This document shows, in pieces, positions 39,142 to 48,795 of a stretch of DNA of 64,000 bases. Under the pieces are notes generated by a model. The model did not search any database and was not told the DNA's origin. It saw nothing but the letters and a program-made list of their open reading frames with translations. Origin of the DNA: DASUBN01 sp036000105 (GTDB lineage Bacteria > Pseudomonadota > Gammaproteobacteria > Natronospirales > REEB76). The position numbers and the translations under genes are program-made. How positions within the stretch are numbered: the stretch's first letter is position 1; every line of letters starts with the position of its first letter. The stretch is from the NCBI GenBank assembly GCA_036000105.1, contig DASYGE010000012.1:558001-622000 (forward strand), written 5' to 3'.

Positions 39142-41640
39142 ATGAGAGGCGGCGTTGCGTTTTTCCTCGTCCTGGGGGCTGCCATGCCAGCAGCAGATGG
39201 GCACGTATTCGGCGACCCCGCCGTCTGGCATTGGGCGCCCAGCCGCAGCTATCACGTGGAGAACTACCGCCTCACGCTGCATTTCGACCAAGCCAAGGGC
39301 GAAGTGTTTGGCGATGAAGTGGTCACTCTCAAGCCTTTCGCCGCCGGCTTCCGCAAGTTCTATCTGGACAGCTCCGATCTCAGTATCGATTCCGTGTCGC
39401 TGCTGCCGGCCCATGGAGCACCGGTGACGCTCAAGGCTGATACAGACGATCCAAAATTGTGGATCATTCTCGACAAGGACTACACGTCGGCAGACCGGCT
39501 GCGGGTGCGCATCGTGTACCACGGCATGCCGCGCTTCGGCTTGTTCTTCGAGAATCCGGATGCGGATTATCCGGACCGGCCGCGGGAGATATGGACCCAG
39601 GGGGAGAGCGAGTTCAACCATCACTGGTTCCCCTGCTGGGATTATCCCAACGACATGGCGACGAGCGAGACCATTGTCACCGTGCCGGCGGATCAGGTGG
39701 TGGTGTCCAACGGTAAGCTCGTCCACCTCACCCGCTCCGGCGGCGACGTGACCTACGACTGGGTGGAGAGCGTGCCCCACAGCAGCTATCTCACTTCGCT
39801 CGCCATCGGCCCCTGGCAGAAGGTACATGACTCCTATAAAGATAAACCCGTGGACTACTACGTACCGCGTGGCACGGACGAGGCTACAGTACGTCGCGCT
39901 TTCGGTCTGACCCCGGATATGATCGGTTTCTATTCCCGGACTGTGCTCGAATACCCTTACGAGAAGTACGCCCAAGTAGCAGTGCCCGATTTCTTCTTCG
40001 GCGGCCAGGAGAACGTGAGCGCCACCACCCTGCAGGGATGGGCGCTGCAGGACCCGCAGGCGACGGCGGACTACCCCGTCAGCGAGACGGTGGCCCATGA
40101 ACTCGCCCAGCACTGGTTCGGCGATTACGCGCAAGGGCGCGACTGGGCGGACATCTGGTTGAACGAGGGGTTCGCCACCTATTTCCCGGCGCTCTATACC
40201 CAGTACCACGCAGGCAGCGATGCCTACCGTCTGCAGATGCAGGGTTATCAGGATGCCGCCATGGCCCAGGACCGGGACGATTATCTCCGGCCCATCGTGG
40301 ATCGCCACTACGCCGACGGCATGGACATGTTCGATGCCATCACCCACGAGAAGGGCGCGTCGGTGCTGGACATGCTGCGCTACGTGCTGGACGGTTCGGC
40401 GGCCATGGCCCGTACCGCGGATCCCCATGAGCGCTTCTTCAGCGCGCTGCATCATTACCTCGTGAGCCATGCGGCCCAGAGCGTCGAGACCGCTGGGCTC
40501 CAGGAATCGTTGCGGGAAGCCAGCGGTGAGGATCTGGACTGGTTCTTCCATGAATGGGTGTTCTCGGCGGGCACGCCGGCCTACCGGGTGAGCGCTGCGT
40601 ACGACCCGGCCGCCAGGTCTGAGACCGTCACCGTGACCCAGACCCAGAAAGGCGAGGACGTACCGGCGGTGTTCGAGATGCCGGTGGAGCTCGCGTTCCA
40701 CGGCGCGGACGGCGAGACGAAGCAGGTGCAGGTATGGGATGAGCAGGCGAGCCAGAGTTTCACGGTGCCGCTCACTTTCGCGCCCCAGTGGGTGGATTTC
40801 GATCCGGATGACTACATCGAGAAGAGCGTGGATTTCCCCCAGTCCACTGCGGCGCTCTCGGCCGCCGCGCAACACGATCCTTCCATGATGGCGCGTCTCT
40901 GGGCGGCAGGGGAGCTCGGCAAGCAGAAGGGTGCGGACGTGGAGCAAGCCGCGGCCGCCCTCGGTCAAGTGCTGGCGAACGATCCCTTCTATGGAGTGCG
41001 CGTGGCCGCGGCCACGAGCCTCGGGACGCTCGGCTCAGCGGCGGCGAAGCAGAGCCTGCTTGCGGCCATGAGCCAAGCGGATAGCCGTGTGCGTATCTCG
41101 GTGGTGCAGGCCCTGGGACAGCTGCTGGGGGATGCAGATGCCTACCACGCCATCCAGGGTGCCCTGCTGCATGATCCGAGCTACGCAGTGCAAGCGGCCG
41201 CGGCCCGGAGTATCGGCAAGTCCAACATGCCTGACGCTTTCGATTTCCTGCAGGCAAGAGCGGCTGGCAAGCCCGAGATACATGTGATGAGAGCCCTGGA
41301 AGCAGGTCTCGCTGCCAGCGGCGATCCCCGCGCCGTGGACCTGTTGCTCACGGACGCACAGCCGGGCATGCCCCTGCGCATGCGCCTGAGTGCGTTGGCA
41401 GGCTTGGCTGCGATGCAGAAGATGGTGATGCAGGATCACTCGCAGGCGTTCACGGAGCTGGTATCACGTACCCTGCATGATCCCTATTTCCCCTTGCAGT
41501 TTACTGCGGTGGGGCTGGTGGGCACATTGCATCTCATGCAGTTCAAGCCGGAGTTGACGGCCGAGGCGGCCAACGCGCCCACCCAGTGGCAGCGCGATAT
41601 CGCCCAAGACGCGCTCGATCAGCTGCAGGCTACTCCTTAG
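39142..41640 (+). CDS. M1-family aminopeptidase homologue with altered active site, HEAT-repeat tail
   Basis: The 832-residue secreted protein (signal about 1-20) follows M1 order: an N-domain, GGQENVSATTLQ (287-291 the G-x-x-E-N motif), VAHELAQHWFGD (319-328), LNEGFATYF (Glu342) and THEKGASVLDMLRYVL. In active M1 enzymes the zinc motif is HELAH and the KG motif is preceded by Tyr. Here residue 323 is Gln, residue 324 is His, and the Tyr position (402) is His. Two catalytic residues are thus replaced, while the first His, Glu and third ligand remain. The tail (about 570-830) consists of HEAT-like helical pairs. ATG 39142 follows GGGAGACAGCTC. Confidence 0.85.
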   Translation: MRGGVAFFLVLGAAMPAADGHVFGDPAVWHWAPSRSYHVENYRLTLHFDQAKGEVFGDEVVTLKPFAAGFRKFYLDSSDLSIDSVSLLPAHGAPVTLKADTDDPKLWIILDKDYTSADRLRVRIVYHGMPRFGLFFENPDADYPDRPREIWTQGESEFNHHWFPCWDYPNDMATSETIVTVPADQVVVSNGKLVHLTRSGGDVTYDWVESVPHSSYLTSLAIGPWQKVHDSYKDKPVDYYVPRGTDEATVRRAFGLTPDMIGFYSRTVLEYPYEKYAQVAVPDFFFGGQENVSATTLQGWALQDPQATADYPVSETVAHELAQHWFGDYAQGRDWADIWLNEGFATYFPALYTQYHAGSDAYRLQMQGYQDAAMAQDRDDYLRPIVDRHYADGMDMFDAITHEKGASVLDMLRYVLDGSAAMARTADPHERFFSALHHYLVSHAAQSVETAGLQESLREASGEDLDWFFHEWVFSAGTPAYRVSAAYDPAARSETVTVTQTQKGEDVPAVFEMPVELAFHGADGETKQVQVWDEQASQSFTVPLTFAPQWVDFDPDDYIEKSVDFPQSTAALSAAAQHDPSMMARLWAAGELGKQKGADVEQAAAALGQVLANDPFYGVRVAAATSLGTLGSAAAKQSLLAAMSQADSRVRISVVQALGQLLGDADAYHAIQGALLHDPSYAVQAAAARSIGKSNMPDAFDFLQARAAGKPEIHVMRALEAGLAASGDPRAVDLLLTDAQPGMPLRMRLSALAGLAAMQKMVMQDHSQAFTELVSRTLHDPYFPLQFTAVGLVGTLHLMQFKPELTAEAANAPTQWQRDIAQDALDQLQATP

Positions 41641-41653
41641 AGCGGTTCCGCCT

Positions 41654-43408
41654 TCAGGCCGCCAGGCTCTGCTGCAGCAATTGCCGCGCCCGTGACTTGG
41701 TCTTGGGCGAGGCTGGCAAGACGCCTTTGGCCACTGCATCCACGAAGCTCTCTGCCTCCCGGGCGCGCAGCGCGTGCAGAGCGGCGGCCACTTGCTGGGC
41801 GATGCGCCCCAAGAGGGCCCGCTCGCTCTCGGTGTAGCTCTCCGCGGGACGCTGGCCCAGCACCAGGGCACCCATGATCACGCCGCGCACCGCCAGGGGG
41901 AAGGCCAGGCCTTCGCTGCCCAGGCGGCTTTTGAGCCGGTCCAGATCGGCTTCCGCGAGATCCGCCCTCAGGCTCACCATCACCGGATCGTCATTAGCGA
42001 GGTTCTTGGGGAAGCGCCGCTCGCCGCGCTGGCGCACGAGGGTATAGCCGGATTCATTGCGTTCATACAGTGCCGCACCGGTAGGCCGCAGGTATTCCTG
42101 GACGTCGTCCACGGCGCGGTCCAGCAGGGAATCCCGGTTTTCTATGAAGCCGCATTCCCGCGCCAAGCGGGTGAGGGCGGTCTCCGCCCGGTACTGGCGC
42201 TGGAAGAACAGGCGTTCCACAAAACTATCCAGCCGCTTCTTGATGAGATTGAGGGTCACGCCGAGGCTTAAGGGCACCAGGAGCTGCAGTAGCGCGCCTT
42301 CGGTCTTGCCCACGGCGAAATGCTCGATGAGGCTGGACAGGGCCGCGAATACGCCCACCACCAGTGAAGTGATGACACCGTACACCAGGGCCCGGTTCAT
42401 GACGAGGCGTAGGGATACCAGCCGGTGGCGCAGCACCGCATAGGTGAAACCCAGGAAAGCCAGGGCGATGAGCAGGTTGATCACCAGTGCTGCCTGCAGG
42501 TTGTCTATAAACCTGAAACTGTTGGTGGTGACGAGATAGGAACCTATGTACACCAGGATACTGAGCCATACCCAGCGGATACGGGCTTTCTCCGCTGCCG
42601 GCGCATGCCGATAGAAGACCGCCAGCAGGATGAGCGGGATGGAGAATGCGGCCAGGTGGATCAGGATCACGACTTGTATGTGAGTGGGGATGGTCGCGCG
42701 GAATACCGCCGTGTAAACGAAATACGGATTGCTCATGGCGTATGTGCCGAACACCACGATGAACAGGTAGCGCATGGCGCTGCGCATGTTCTGTGTGATG
42801 CCGGCCCGGGTCAGGTCATCCGCCAGGAGATAGAGCGCCACCAGGGTGCCTACGTTCAGCAGGTAATTGGAGAGGGAGGCGAAATACCCTGTGAGAGGCA
42901 GCGGCAGGTACAAACTGGTGCCCACGTTCACGAGCACGTTCAAGAGGCACCAGGCGCACACCGCCCAGGCAGCCTGTCGCGAGCCACGCCACAGGAGCAG
43001 GAGGCCGAGGGCCGCGAACAGCCAGGTGAGCGCGATGCCAGCCAGGTATATCGCGAGGTTCTCGCCGCTCTTGTGATCCAGCACGAAGGGTACAGAGACC
43101 TGCGAGGTCTGCCCGCCGTGGATGATAGGCAGATCGAGAGTCTCGCCGACAGGCGGGTTGCCGCCGGAGGCCGTGAACATCACGCGGTCACGCAGGCTCA
43201 TGGCGGCGATGTCCACCACATCGCCCGCTTGCAGGCCGGCGGGCATGGGCAGGCCGATGGAACTCGGTACGACGACCACCTGCAAGGGATTGTTGACTGA
43301 GGGGTGGGCGTCGAAGGGGAGTACGGACTGGGGGACCCAGCTCACGTATATGCAGCCCGCCACCACTAACAGGCTCAAACCCAAGGATGACCAGAAACGC
43401 ATGTTCAT
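41654..43408 (-). CDS. Multi-span membrane protein with C-terminal GAF domain
   Basis: The 584-residue protein starts at ATG 43408 and has an N-terminal helix, an extracytoplasmic region of about 110 residues, a helical bundle of six to eight spans (such as IYLAGIALTWLFAALGLLLL and LVTTNSFRFIDNLQAALVIN) and a coiled segment. A GAF-like domain follows, running from about residue 420 (ETALTRLARECGFIENRDSL, then GAALYERNESGYTLV and RGVIMGALVLGQR). The layout resembles sensor kinases, but no histidine or ATPase domain follows. It may signal through a partner or act as a light or ligand sensor. The C-terminal 40 residues are basic. Confidence 0.78.
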   Translation of the reverse strand: MNMRFWSSLGLSLLVVAGCIYVSWVPQSVLPFDAHPSVNNPLQVVVVPSSIGLPMPAGLQAGDVVDIAAMSLRDRVMFTASGGNPPVGETLDLPIIHGGQTSQVSVPFVLDHKSGENLAIYLAGIALTWLFAALGLLLLWRGSRQAAWAVCAWCLLNVLVNVGTSLYLPLPLTGYFASLSNYLLNVGTLVALYLLADDLTRAGITQNMRSAMRYLFIVVFGTYAMSNPYFVYTAVFRATIPTHIQVVILIHLAAFSIPLILLAVFYRHAPAAEKARIRWVWLSILVYIGSYLVTTNSFRFIDNLQAALVINLLIALAFLGFTYAVLRHRLVSLRLVMNRALVYGVITSLVVGVFAALSSLIEHFAVGKTEGALLQLLVPLSLGVTLNLIKKRLDSFVERLFFQRQYRAETALTRLARECGFIENRDSLLDRAVDDVQEYLRPTGAALYERNESGYTLVRQRGERRFPKNLANDDPVMVSLRADLAEADLDRLKSRLGSEGLAFPLAVRGVIMGALVLGQRPAESYTESERALLGRIAQQVAAALHALRAREAESFVDAVAKGVLPASPKTKSRARQLLQQSLAA

Positions 43409-43519
43409 GGAAGGAACTCCCGGACTGGATGCGACGCCCAGGGACATTGTAGCCGCCCCGCTCAGGGCCAGCTTCCCGGCGCTGTCGTACACTCAGGGGC
43501 GTGAAAAGTTCCTGGCCGT

Positions 43520-43546
43520 TGTCGTCCCCGAGGGGCGCCGTTCGAC
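43520..43546 (+). promoter_or_regulatory. Putative ECF-sigma promoter for the DGPF/ECF42 operon
   Basis: TGTCGT at 43520-43525 and CGAC at 43543-43546 are spaced by 17 bases. This fits the -35 TGTCGA and -10 CGA(T)C type described for ECF42 group sigma factors (recalled, not searched). An almost identical -10 and downstream stretch (43539-43561) occurs in front of emrA at 56815-56837. The gene it would serve starts at 43585. Confidence 0.5.
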
Positions 43547-43584
43547 TGTAGGGCGGACACATACCCCTACTTAAGGAGCCTCAT

Positions 43585-43935
43585 ATGCAGTACCTATTGC
43601 TCATCTATTCAAACGAAGCCGACTATGCCGCCCTGGACAAGGCCACTGCCAAGGCCTTGAGCGATGAATACACGGTCTATACCCAGGAGATCATCAAGAC
43701 CGGCCATTTCAAGGGCGGCGAACGCCTGAAGCCGGTCGCCACCGCTTCCACGGTGCAGGTCAAGAACGGCAAGACCCTGACTACCGACGGGCCCTTCGCC
43801 GAGACCCGGGAACAGCTGGGCGGCTTCTATATGGTGGAGGCCAAGGATATAGATGAAGCCATCGCTCTCGCCGCGCGCATCCCCGGAGCCCGACATGGCA
43901 GCATCGAAGTCCGCCCCATCTGGCCCCTGGCCTGA
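43585..43935 (+). CDS. DGPF-domain (YCII-related) protein
   Basis: The 116-residue protein starts MQYLLLIYSNEADYAALDKA and has the YCII/DGPF features: a ferredoxin-like fold with a TVQVKNGKTLTTDGPFAETR stretch that carries the D-G-P-F motif, then EQLGGFYMVEAKDIDEAIAL and ARIPGARHGSIEVRPIW. Genes of this family stand next to ECF42-type sigma factors, as here, where the sigma gene overlaps by 41 bases. The biochemical role is unsettled. A TAAGGAG site precedes the ATG. Confidence 0.92.
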   Translation: MQYLLLIYSNEADYAALDKATAKALSDEYTVYTQEIIKTGHFKGGERLKPVATASTVQVKNGKTLTTDGPFAETREQLGGFYMVEAKDIDEAIALAARIPGARHGSIEVRPIWPLA

Positions 43936-45172
43936 GGGCCGGGCCGCGGCCGAAGAAGTCTATCGCCGGGAGGCGGGTCGGGTCCTCGCGACCCTGATCC
44001 GCCTCCTGGGCGACTTCGACCTCGCGGAGGAAGCCCGTCAGGAGGCTTTCGCCGCCGCTCTGGAACAATGGCCCAAGACCGGCATCCCGGAGAACCCCCG
44101 GGCCTGGCTCGTGAACGTGGGCCGCAACAAGGCGGTGGATCACATCCGCCGCCAGGCGACGTTTCGGGACAAGTTGCCGGAGCTCAAAGCCACTCTGGAA
44201 TCGTCGGAGGAGGAAACCAGCGATGATGCGGCCTTCGGCGATGACCGGCTGCGGCTCATCTTCACCTGCTGCCATCCGGCGCTCTCCATGGAAGCCCAGG
44301 TGGCACTCACTCTCAGAGTCATCTGCAACCTCTCCACCGAAGCGGTGGCGCGCGCCTTCCTCCTCGCTGAGGACACGATGGCGCAGCGGCTCACCCGCGC
44401 CAAGCGCAAGATCCATGACGCCGGCATCCCCTACGAGACGCCCGAGCCGCCGTTGCTCGATGAACGCATCGAGGGGGTGCTGGCGGTGCTCTATCTCGTG
44501 TTCACCGAGGGTTATGCCGCCACCTCCGGTGCCGAACTGATATCCCGGGAACTCTGTCGCGAAGCCATCCGTCTCGCCCGTCTCCTGGACTTGCTCCTGC
44601 CGGAGCGTGCGCCCATCAAAGGGCTCCTGGCGCTCATGCTGTTGCACGATGCGCGTCGCGAAGCGCGGGTCACCCAGGCCGGTGACGTGGTGCTGTTGGA
44701 GGACCAGGACCGGGACCTGTGGGATCGGGCTTCCATCACCGAGGGTCTCGCGCTGGTGGATGAAGCCTTGCGTATGCCGGGCCGGGTGAACGCCTATGCG
44801 GTACAGGCAGCCATCGCCGCGTTGCACGTGCAGGCGGCCAACCCCGAGGCCACCGACTGGCGGCAGATCGTGGGGCTCTATGAGGTGCTATTGCGGCTGC
44901 AACCCACGCCGGTGGTACAGCTCAACCACGCCGCAGCCGTCTCCATGGTGGACGGACCGGCTAAGGCTCTGCAACTCGTGGATTCCTTGGCCGCCCGTGG
45001 CGAGTTTCGGGAATATCACCTGCTGCATGCGGCCCGCGGGCGCCTTTTGCAGCAGCTTGGGCGGCGAGAGGAAGCGCGGCTCGCCTATCAGGCGGCGCTC
45101 GCGGGCACGCGCCTCGCGCCCGAGCGACGTCTTTTGACGCGACGTCTGCAGGAACTCGATCGCAAGGACTGA
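43895..45172 (+). CDS. ECF RNA polymerase sigma factor, ECF42-like, with C-terminal TPR extension
   Basis: The 425-residue protein starts at ATG 43895 (GGAG upstream), inside the DGPF gene. Sigma region 2 spans about 15-80 (LIRLLGDFDLAEEARQEAFA, RAWLVNVGRNKAVDHIRR). Region 4 spans about 120-180 (LRLIFTCCHPALSMEAQVAL, VARAFLLAEDTMAQRLTRAK). The remaining 230 residues form the helical TPR-like extension of this sigma group (LHDARREARVTQAGDVVLLE, VQLNHAAAVSMVDGPAKALQ). No anti-sigma gene is adjacent, typical for ECF42, where the extension controls activity. Target promoters may include one in front of emrA. Confidence 0.93.
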   Translation: MAASKSAPSGPWPEGRAAAEEVYRREAGRVLATLIRLLGDFDLAEEARQEAFAAALEQWPKTGIPENPRAWLVNVGRNKAVDHIRRQATFRDKLPELKATLESSEEETSDDAAFGDDRLRLIFTCCHPALSMEAQVALTLRVICNLSTEAVARAFLLAEDTMAQRLTRAKRKIHDAGIPYETPEPPLLDERIEGVLAVLYLVFTEGYAATSGAELISRELCREAIRLARLLDLLLPERAPIKGLLALMLLHDARREARVTQAGDVVLLEDQDRDLWDRASITEGLALVDEALRMPGRVNAYAVQAAIAALHVQAANPEATDWRQIVGLYEVLLRLQPTPVVQLNHAAAVSMVDGPAKALQLVDSLAARGEFREYHLLHAARGRLLQQLGRREEARLAYQAALAGTRLAPERRLLTRRLQELDRKD

Positions 45173-45562
45173 TACCTCATGTCTATATTATCTATATAGA
45201 TAGACGATAAGGCAGACGAAATTATATTCCAATCGTTACTTATCCGTTTTCAGTCGACCATTCTACGCTTTGAATGATCTATCTCAATCGCTGAATGCTC
45301 TCGAATAGCATCTCATCGCCGTAGCCGCCACCCGCGTTGTGGAACAGAATCCTTTCCACTTGTGAGCCTTGTTGTATTTACGCAGAACAGATTCATGTGA
45401 GCCATCAGGGGCAGATGTTTTCGCAGCGTGAATCCGTTGTGCATTGACAACATCAAGGTCGCATGAGACGCGCAGCCACATGAATAGTGGTGATTTGCCC
45501 GTCCCATGCGTCCACAACGTGATGGCGGACTAAATATCCTAAAGCGGAGGCGATAGATAGCT
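45173..45562. other. Intergenic region upstream of the TonB receptor
   Basis: These 390 bases follow the sigma gene. An AT-rich, partly palindromic stretch (45181-45205, including the perfect TCTATATAGA at 45191-45200) may be a regulator site or promoter. A GGAGG ribosome site lies at 45546. No gene is supported. Confidence 0.5.
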
Positions 45563-48500
45563 ATGAACAGCAACCTAATAAGCAAAGCAGTGCGTTACGC
45601 GATCATGGCCGGTGCGGCTTCTGCAGTGGCGGCGCCCTCGGCATTCGCGGCCGACGCTGCAGTGACCACCACCGACACCAGCACTGCCCAACTGGGCAAG
45701 ATCGAGGTGACGGGCACGCGCATCAAGCGCACCAGCGTCGAGACGGCCCAGCCGATCACCATCGTGACCGCGCAGCAGATCAAGGCCTCCGGCTTCACCA
45801 GCATCGGCGATGTGCTGTCGAACCTGTCCTCCACCGGCTCCGCCATTAACAACCAGGTGAACAACGGCAACGGCGGCCAGGAGAACGTGGACTTGCGCAA
45901 CATGGGTGCGCGACGCGTGCTGGTGCTGGTGAACGGCAAGCGCTGGGTGCCGCAGATCGATAACTCGGTGGACCTCTTGACCATCCCCACGGCCATCATC
46001 GACCATATAGAGATCCTGCAGGATGGCGCCTCGGCCATCTACGGTTCCGACGCCATCGCGGGCGTCATCAACCTGATCACGGTGAAGGACTACAGCGGTG
46101 CCGAAGCCAGCGCCTACCTGGGCATGTATCACGGCGACGGTCATAACGACGGCAAGAAGCAGGAATACGACTTCACCCTTGGCTCGTCTGGCGACAAGTC
46201 CGGCGTGGTGATGAACGTGTCCTACACTAACGAATCGCCCGTCTTCGCCGGCAATCGTACCATCTCCAAGGAAGCCATCTATGGCGTCGGCGGCGGCAGC
46301 AGCTCGACCCCCGGCGGCCACTTCGTCATAAACAATGCGGGGATCTGCGGCGCCATGCCTGGCGTGAAGCTCTCCCCAACCTTCTCCTCGAAAGTTCCCG
46401 GCGGCCCCGGCCCAGCCACCGAATGCGCCATCACCCTCAACAACCCCGGGGCCAAGACCAACCCGAACGCCACCACCGACTGGCGCAACTACAGTGGCGC
46501 CACTGACGCATTCAACTACGCCCCGCTGAACTACCTCCTGCAGCCGACCGAGCGCACCAGCCTGTACGTGCAGGGCCATTACGATCTGGCGGACAACCTG
46601 ACCTTCACCTCCACGGTGTTGTTCAACAACCGCTACGGCAATGAGCAGCTGGCTCCGGAACCCCTGTTCCTGGGCGAGCAGAACAACGGCTCGACCAACA
46701 ACGGCAGCAACCTCGGCGTGGCTGCGGGCAACCCCTACAACCCCTTCGGTGTGGACTTGGTGCCTTATCCCAAGATGGATCCGGTGGATTCGAAGAACCC
46801 GATCCTGGGCGCCCAGACTCCGGATCCAGGCTTTGCGGCCTGGTGCGCGACCTACGGCTCCCCCAACTGCATGAGCACGGGTGTGGAACTCGTGTCCCTG
46901 CGCCGCCGCGGCACGCCTTCGGAGCTCGGCAACCGCGTGCAGGTCAACAACGTGGATACGTTCCACTGGACGGCCGGGTTCAAGGGCTACTTCAACATGT
47001 TCGGCAACGAGTGGGACTGGGACCTGGGCGGCGCCTACAGCAGCATGTATCTCACCCAGGCGCTCACCGGTAACTTCGACACCGCGTCGCTCCAGACTGC
47101 CTTGAGCCAGTCCTGCCCGACCACCGCAGGCTGCGTGCCGCTCAACCTGTTCGGTGGCGCCGGCAAGGCGGGCCAGACCATCACCCCGGCCCAGGCGGCG
47201 TACGTCGGCTTCGAGGCCCATAACATCAACCGGCAGGATGTACGGGATTACACTGCGAACATCAGCGGTGACCTATTTGACCTGCCGGCGGGCCCCGTGG
47301 GCCTGGCCTTGGGCTATGAGTACCTGGAGCAGAACGGATACGACCACTTCGATGCGCTCGTGTCTCTCGGTGACACCACCGGCAACGCGTCCAAGCCCAC
47401 GAACGGCCGGGAGGCGACGAACGCCGAGTACTTCGAGTTCAACATCCCGCTGGTGGCTGACGCCCCGTTCATGAAGGACGTGAGCCTGGACCTCGCCGAC
47501 CGCTTCTCCCAGTTCAAGTGGGGCGGCATCGGGCAGGGTCAGAAGTTCATCCCGGGGGCCGAGCATGCCTCCACGGCCCGGGCGGCTTTGCGCTGGCAGG
47601 CCAATGATAACCTCTTGCTGCGTGGTTCCTGGTCCCAGGGGTTCCGCATCCCCAGCATCAGCGAGTTCTATGTCGGGCAGGCCAACAACTTCCCGGCGGT
47701 GACGGATCCCTGCACCCTCGGTGTTACCAACGGACCGTTCTGCGCGGCCAACGGCCACCCGGTCGTGGCTAAGCAGGCCAACGGGCAGATCAACACCATC
47801 TCCGGCGGCAACCCGAACCTGACCCCCGAGAAGTCCATCTCCAAGACGGTGGGGTTCGTGTACAACCCGGACTGGTTGCCGGGGTATGACTTAAGCGTGG
47901 ACTACTACGATATCAGCCTGGTGAACACGGTCGCCAGCATCGGGCCCGACAACATCCTGAACGGTTGCTACTTCGCCAACGTGCAGAGCTACTGCAAGTT
48001 GATCCAGGTGTTTACCAATCAGGTCAACTCGATTCTGGATGTCAACACCAACACGGGCTCTACCCTCACGGACGGGTTCGATATCAGCACCCACTACAAG
48101 TTCCCGAGCAGCAGCATGGGCGACTTCAAGCTGGGACTGGACATCAACCTGCTGAAGCGTTTCGACCACACGGTGCCGAACACCACTGTGCCCGGCGGCT
48201 TTGCCGTGAGCAAGCTCGCGGGCTGGTCCGTGCCCAATGCGACCCTCAGTTCCAACACCGGCTCCGGCGCGAGCTATCCGAAGCGCCGGGCGACCCTGAC
48301 CCTGAACTGGCATTACGGTGACTGGTCGGCCATGTGGAACATATTCTACGTGGATCATACCGTCGAGCCCTGCACCAACGGCCAGGCGTCTCCGACCACC
48401 CTGCTGGCGGCCTGCACCTACAACTCCAACGCCAAGAACGCCGCCAAGTACCTGTCGAGCTTCGGTGTCCCGCTGCCCAACAACGGCCCTGCCCGGACGT

Positions 48501-48739
48501 GGAATGCCCAGGGCACGACGGCCTTCTTTGCGCAGAACCACATCGGTGCCGTCACTTATCACGACGTGGAGGCCACTTACCACCAGGACAGCTGGAACAC
48601 CGATTTCACCTTCGGTATCCAGAACCTGTTCGGCAAGCAGCCGCCTTCGTCCATAAGCTCGTTCTCCAACAGCTACTATCCGTTCTACAACCGCGTGCCC
48701 GGCCAGTTCTTCTACGGCCGTGTGAGCGTGAAGTTCTGA
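45563..48739 (+). CDS. TonB-dependent outer membrane receptor
   Basis: The 1058-residue protein has a signal peptide (to about residue 30), a short N-terminal stretch and a plug domain. The plug reads KIEVTGTRIKRTSVETAQPI, TSIGDVLSNLSSTG, NMGARRVLVLVNGKRWVP, IEILQDGASAIYGSDAIAGV. The barrel begins at about residue 175 and ends in an aromatic strand (GQFFYGRVSVKF), as required for insertion. Plug and barrel loops rich in Asn, Gly and Ser resemble receptors of Xanthomonadales and Caulobacterales for large or plant-derived ligands; the substrate is unknown. A strong terminator follows. LytTR regulators lie nearby but are not linked by proof. Confidence 0.95.
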   Translation: MNSNLISKAVRYAIMAGAASAVAAPSAFAADAAVTTTDTSTAQLGKIEVTGTRIKRTSVETAQPITIVTAQQIKASGFTSIGDVLSNLSSTGSAINNQVNNGNGGQENVDLRNMGARRVLVLVNGKRWVPQIDNSVDLLTIPTAIIDHIEILQDGASAIYGSDAIAGVINLITVKDYSGAEASAYLGMYHGDGHNDGKKQEYDFTLGSSGDKSGVVMNVSYTNESPVFAGNRTISKEAIYGVGGGSSSTPGGHFVINNAGICGAMPGVKLSPTFSSKVPGGPGPATECAITLNNPGAKTNPNATTDWRNYSGATDAFNYAPLNYLLQPTERTSLYVQGHYDLADNLTFTSTVLFNNRYGNEQLAPEPLFLGEQNNGSTNNGSNLGVAAGNPYNPFGVDLVPYPKMDPVDSKNPILGAQTPDPGFAAWCATYGSPNCMSTGVELVSLRRRGTPSELGNRVQVNNVDTFHWTAGFKGYFNMFGNEWDWDLGGAYSSMYLTQALTGNFDTASLQTALSQSCPTTAGCVPLNLFGGAGKAGQTITPAQAAYVGFEAHNINRQDVRDYTANISGDLFDLPAGPVGLALGYEYLEQNGYDHFDALVSLGDTTGNASKPTNGREATNAEYFEFNIPLVADAPFMKDVSLDLADRFSQFKWGGIGQGQKFIPGAEHASTARAALRWQANDNLLLRGSWSQGFRIPSISEFYVGQANNFPAVTDPCTLGVTNGPFCAANGHPVVAKQANGQINTISGGNPNLTPEKSISKTVGFVYNPDWLPGYDLSVDYYDISLVNTVASIGPDNILNGCYFANVQSYCKLIQVFTNQVNSILDVNTNTGSTLTDGFDISTHYKFPSSSMGDFKLGLDINLLKRFDHTVPNTTVPGGFAVSKLAGWSVPNATLSSNTGSGASYPKRRATLTLNWHYGDWSAMWNIFYVDHTVEPCTNGQASPTTLLAACTYNSNAKNAAKYLSSFGVPLPNNGPARTWNAQGTTAFFAQNHIGAVTYHDVEATYHQDSWNTDFTFGIQNLFGKQPPSSISSFSNSYYPFYNRVPGQFFYGRVSVKF

Positions 48740-48767
48740 TCCGAGACTGCATTAGATAAGCAGTGTT

Positions 48768-48795
48768 GCGGCCCCGGAAACGGGGCCGCATTTTT
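48768..48795 (+). terminator. Rho-independent terminator of the TonB receptor gene
   Basis: GCGGCCCCG pairs with CGGGGCCGC around a GAAA loop, followed by ATTTTT. This is a strong hairpin 28 bases behind the stop at 48739. A diverged copy of this 3' end recurs at 50224-50290. Confidence 0.92.

Noticed and set aside
39097..40968. A 623-codon open frame on the minus strand
   Set aside because: It lies antisense to the M1 homologue; its low-complexity composition rich in His, Arg and Val and the lack of any motif mark it as a shadow of GC-rich coding DNA.
45181..45205. Long palindromic operator upstream of the TonB receptor
   Set aside because: Only the inner TCTATATAGA and outer GTCTAT/ATAGAC pair; the rest mismatches, and simple AT composition can produce this by chance.
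45575..47221. A 548-codon open frame on the minus strand
   Set aside because: Antisense shadow of the TonB receptor; no start site and a repetitive V-H-G-A composition.
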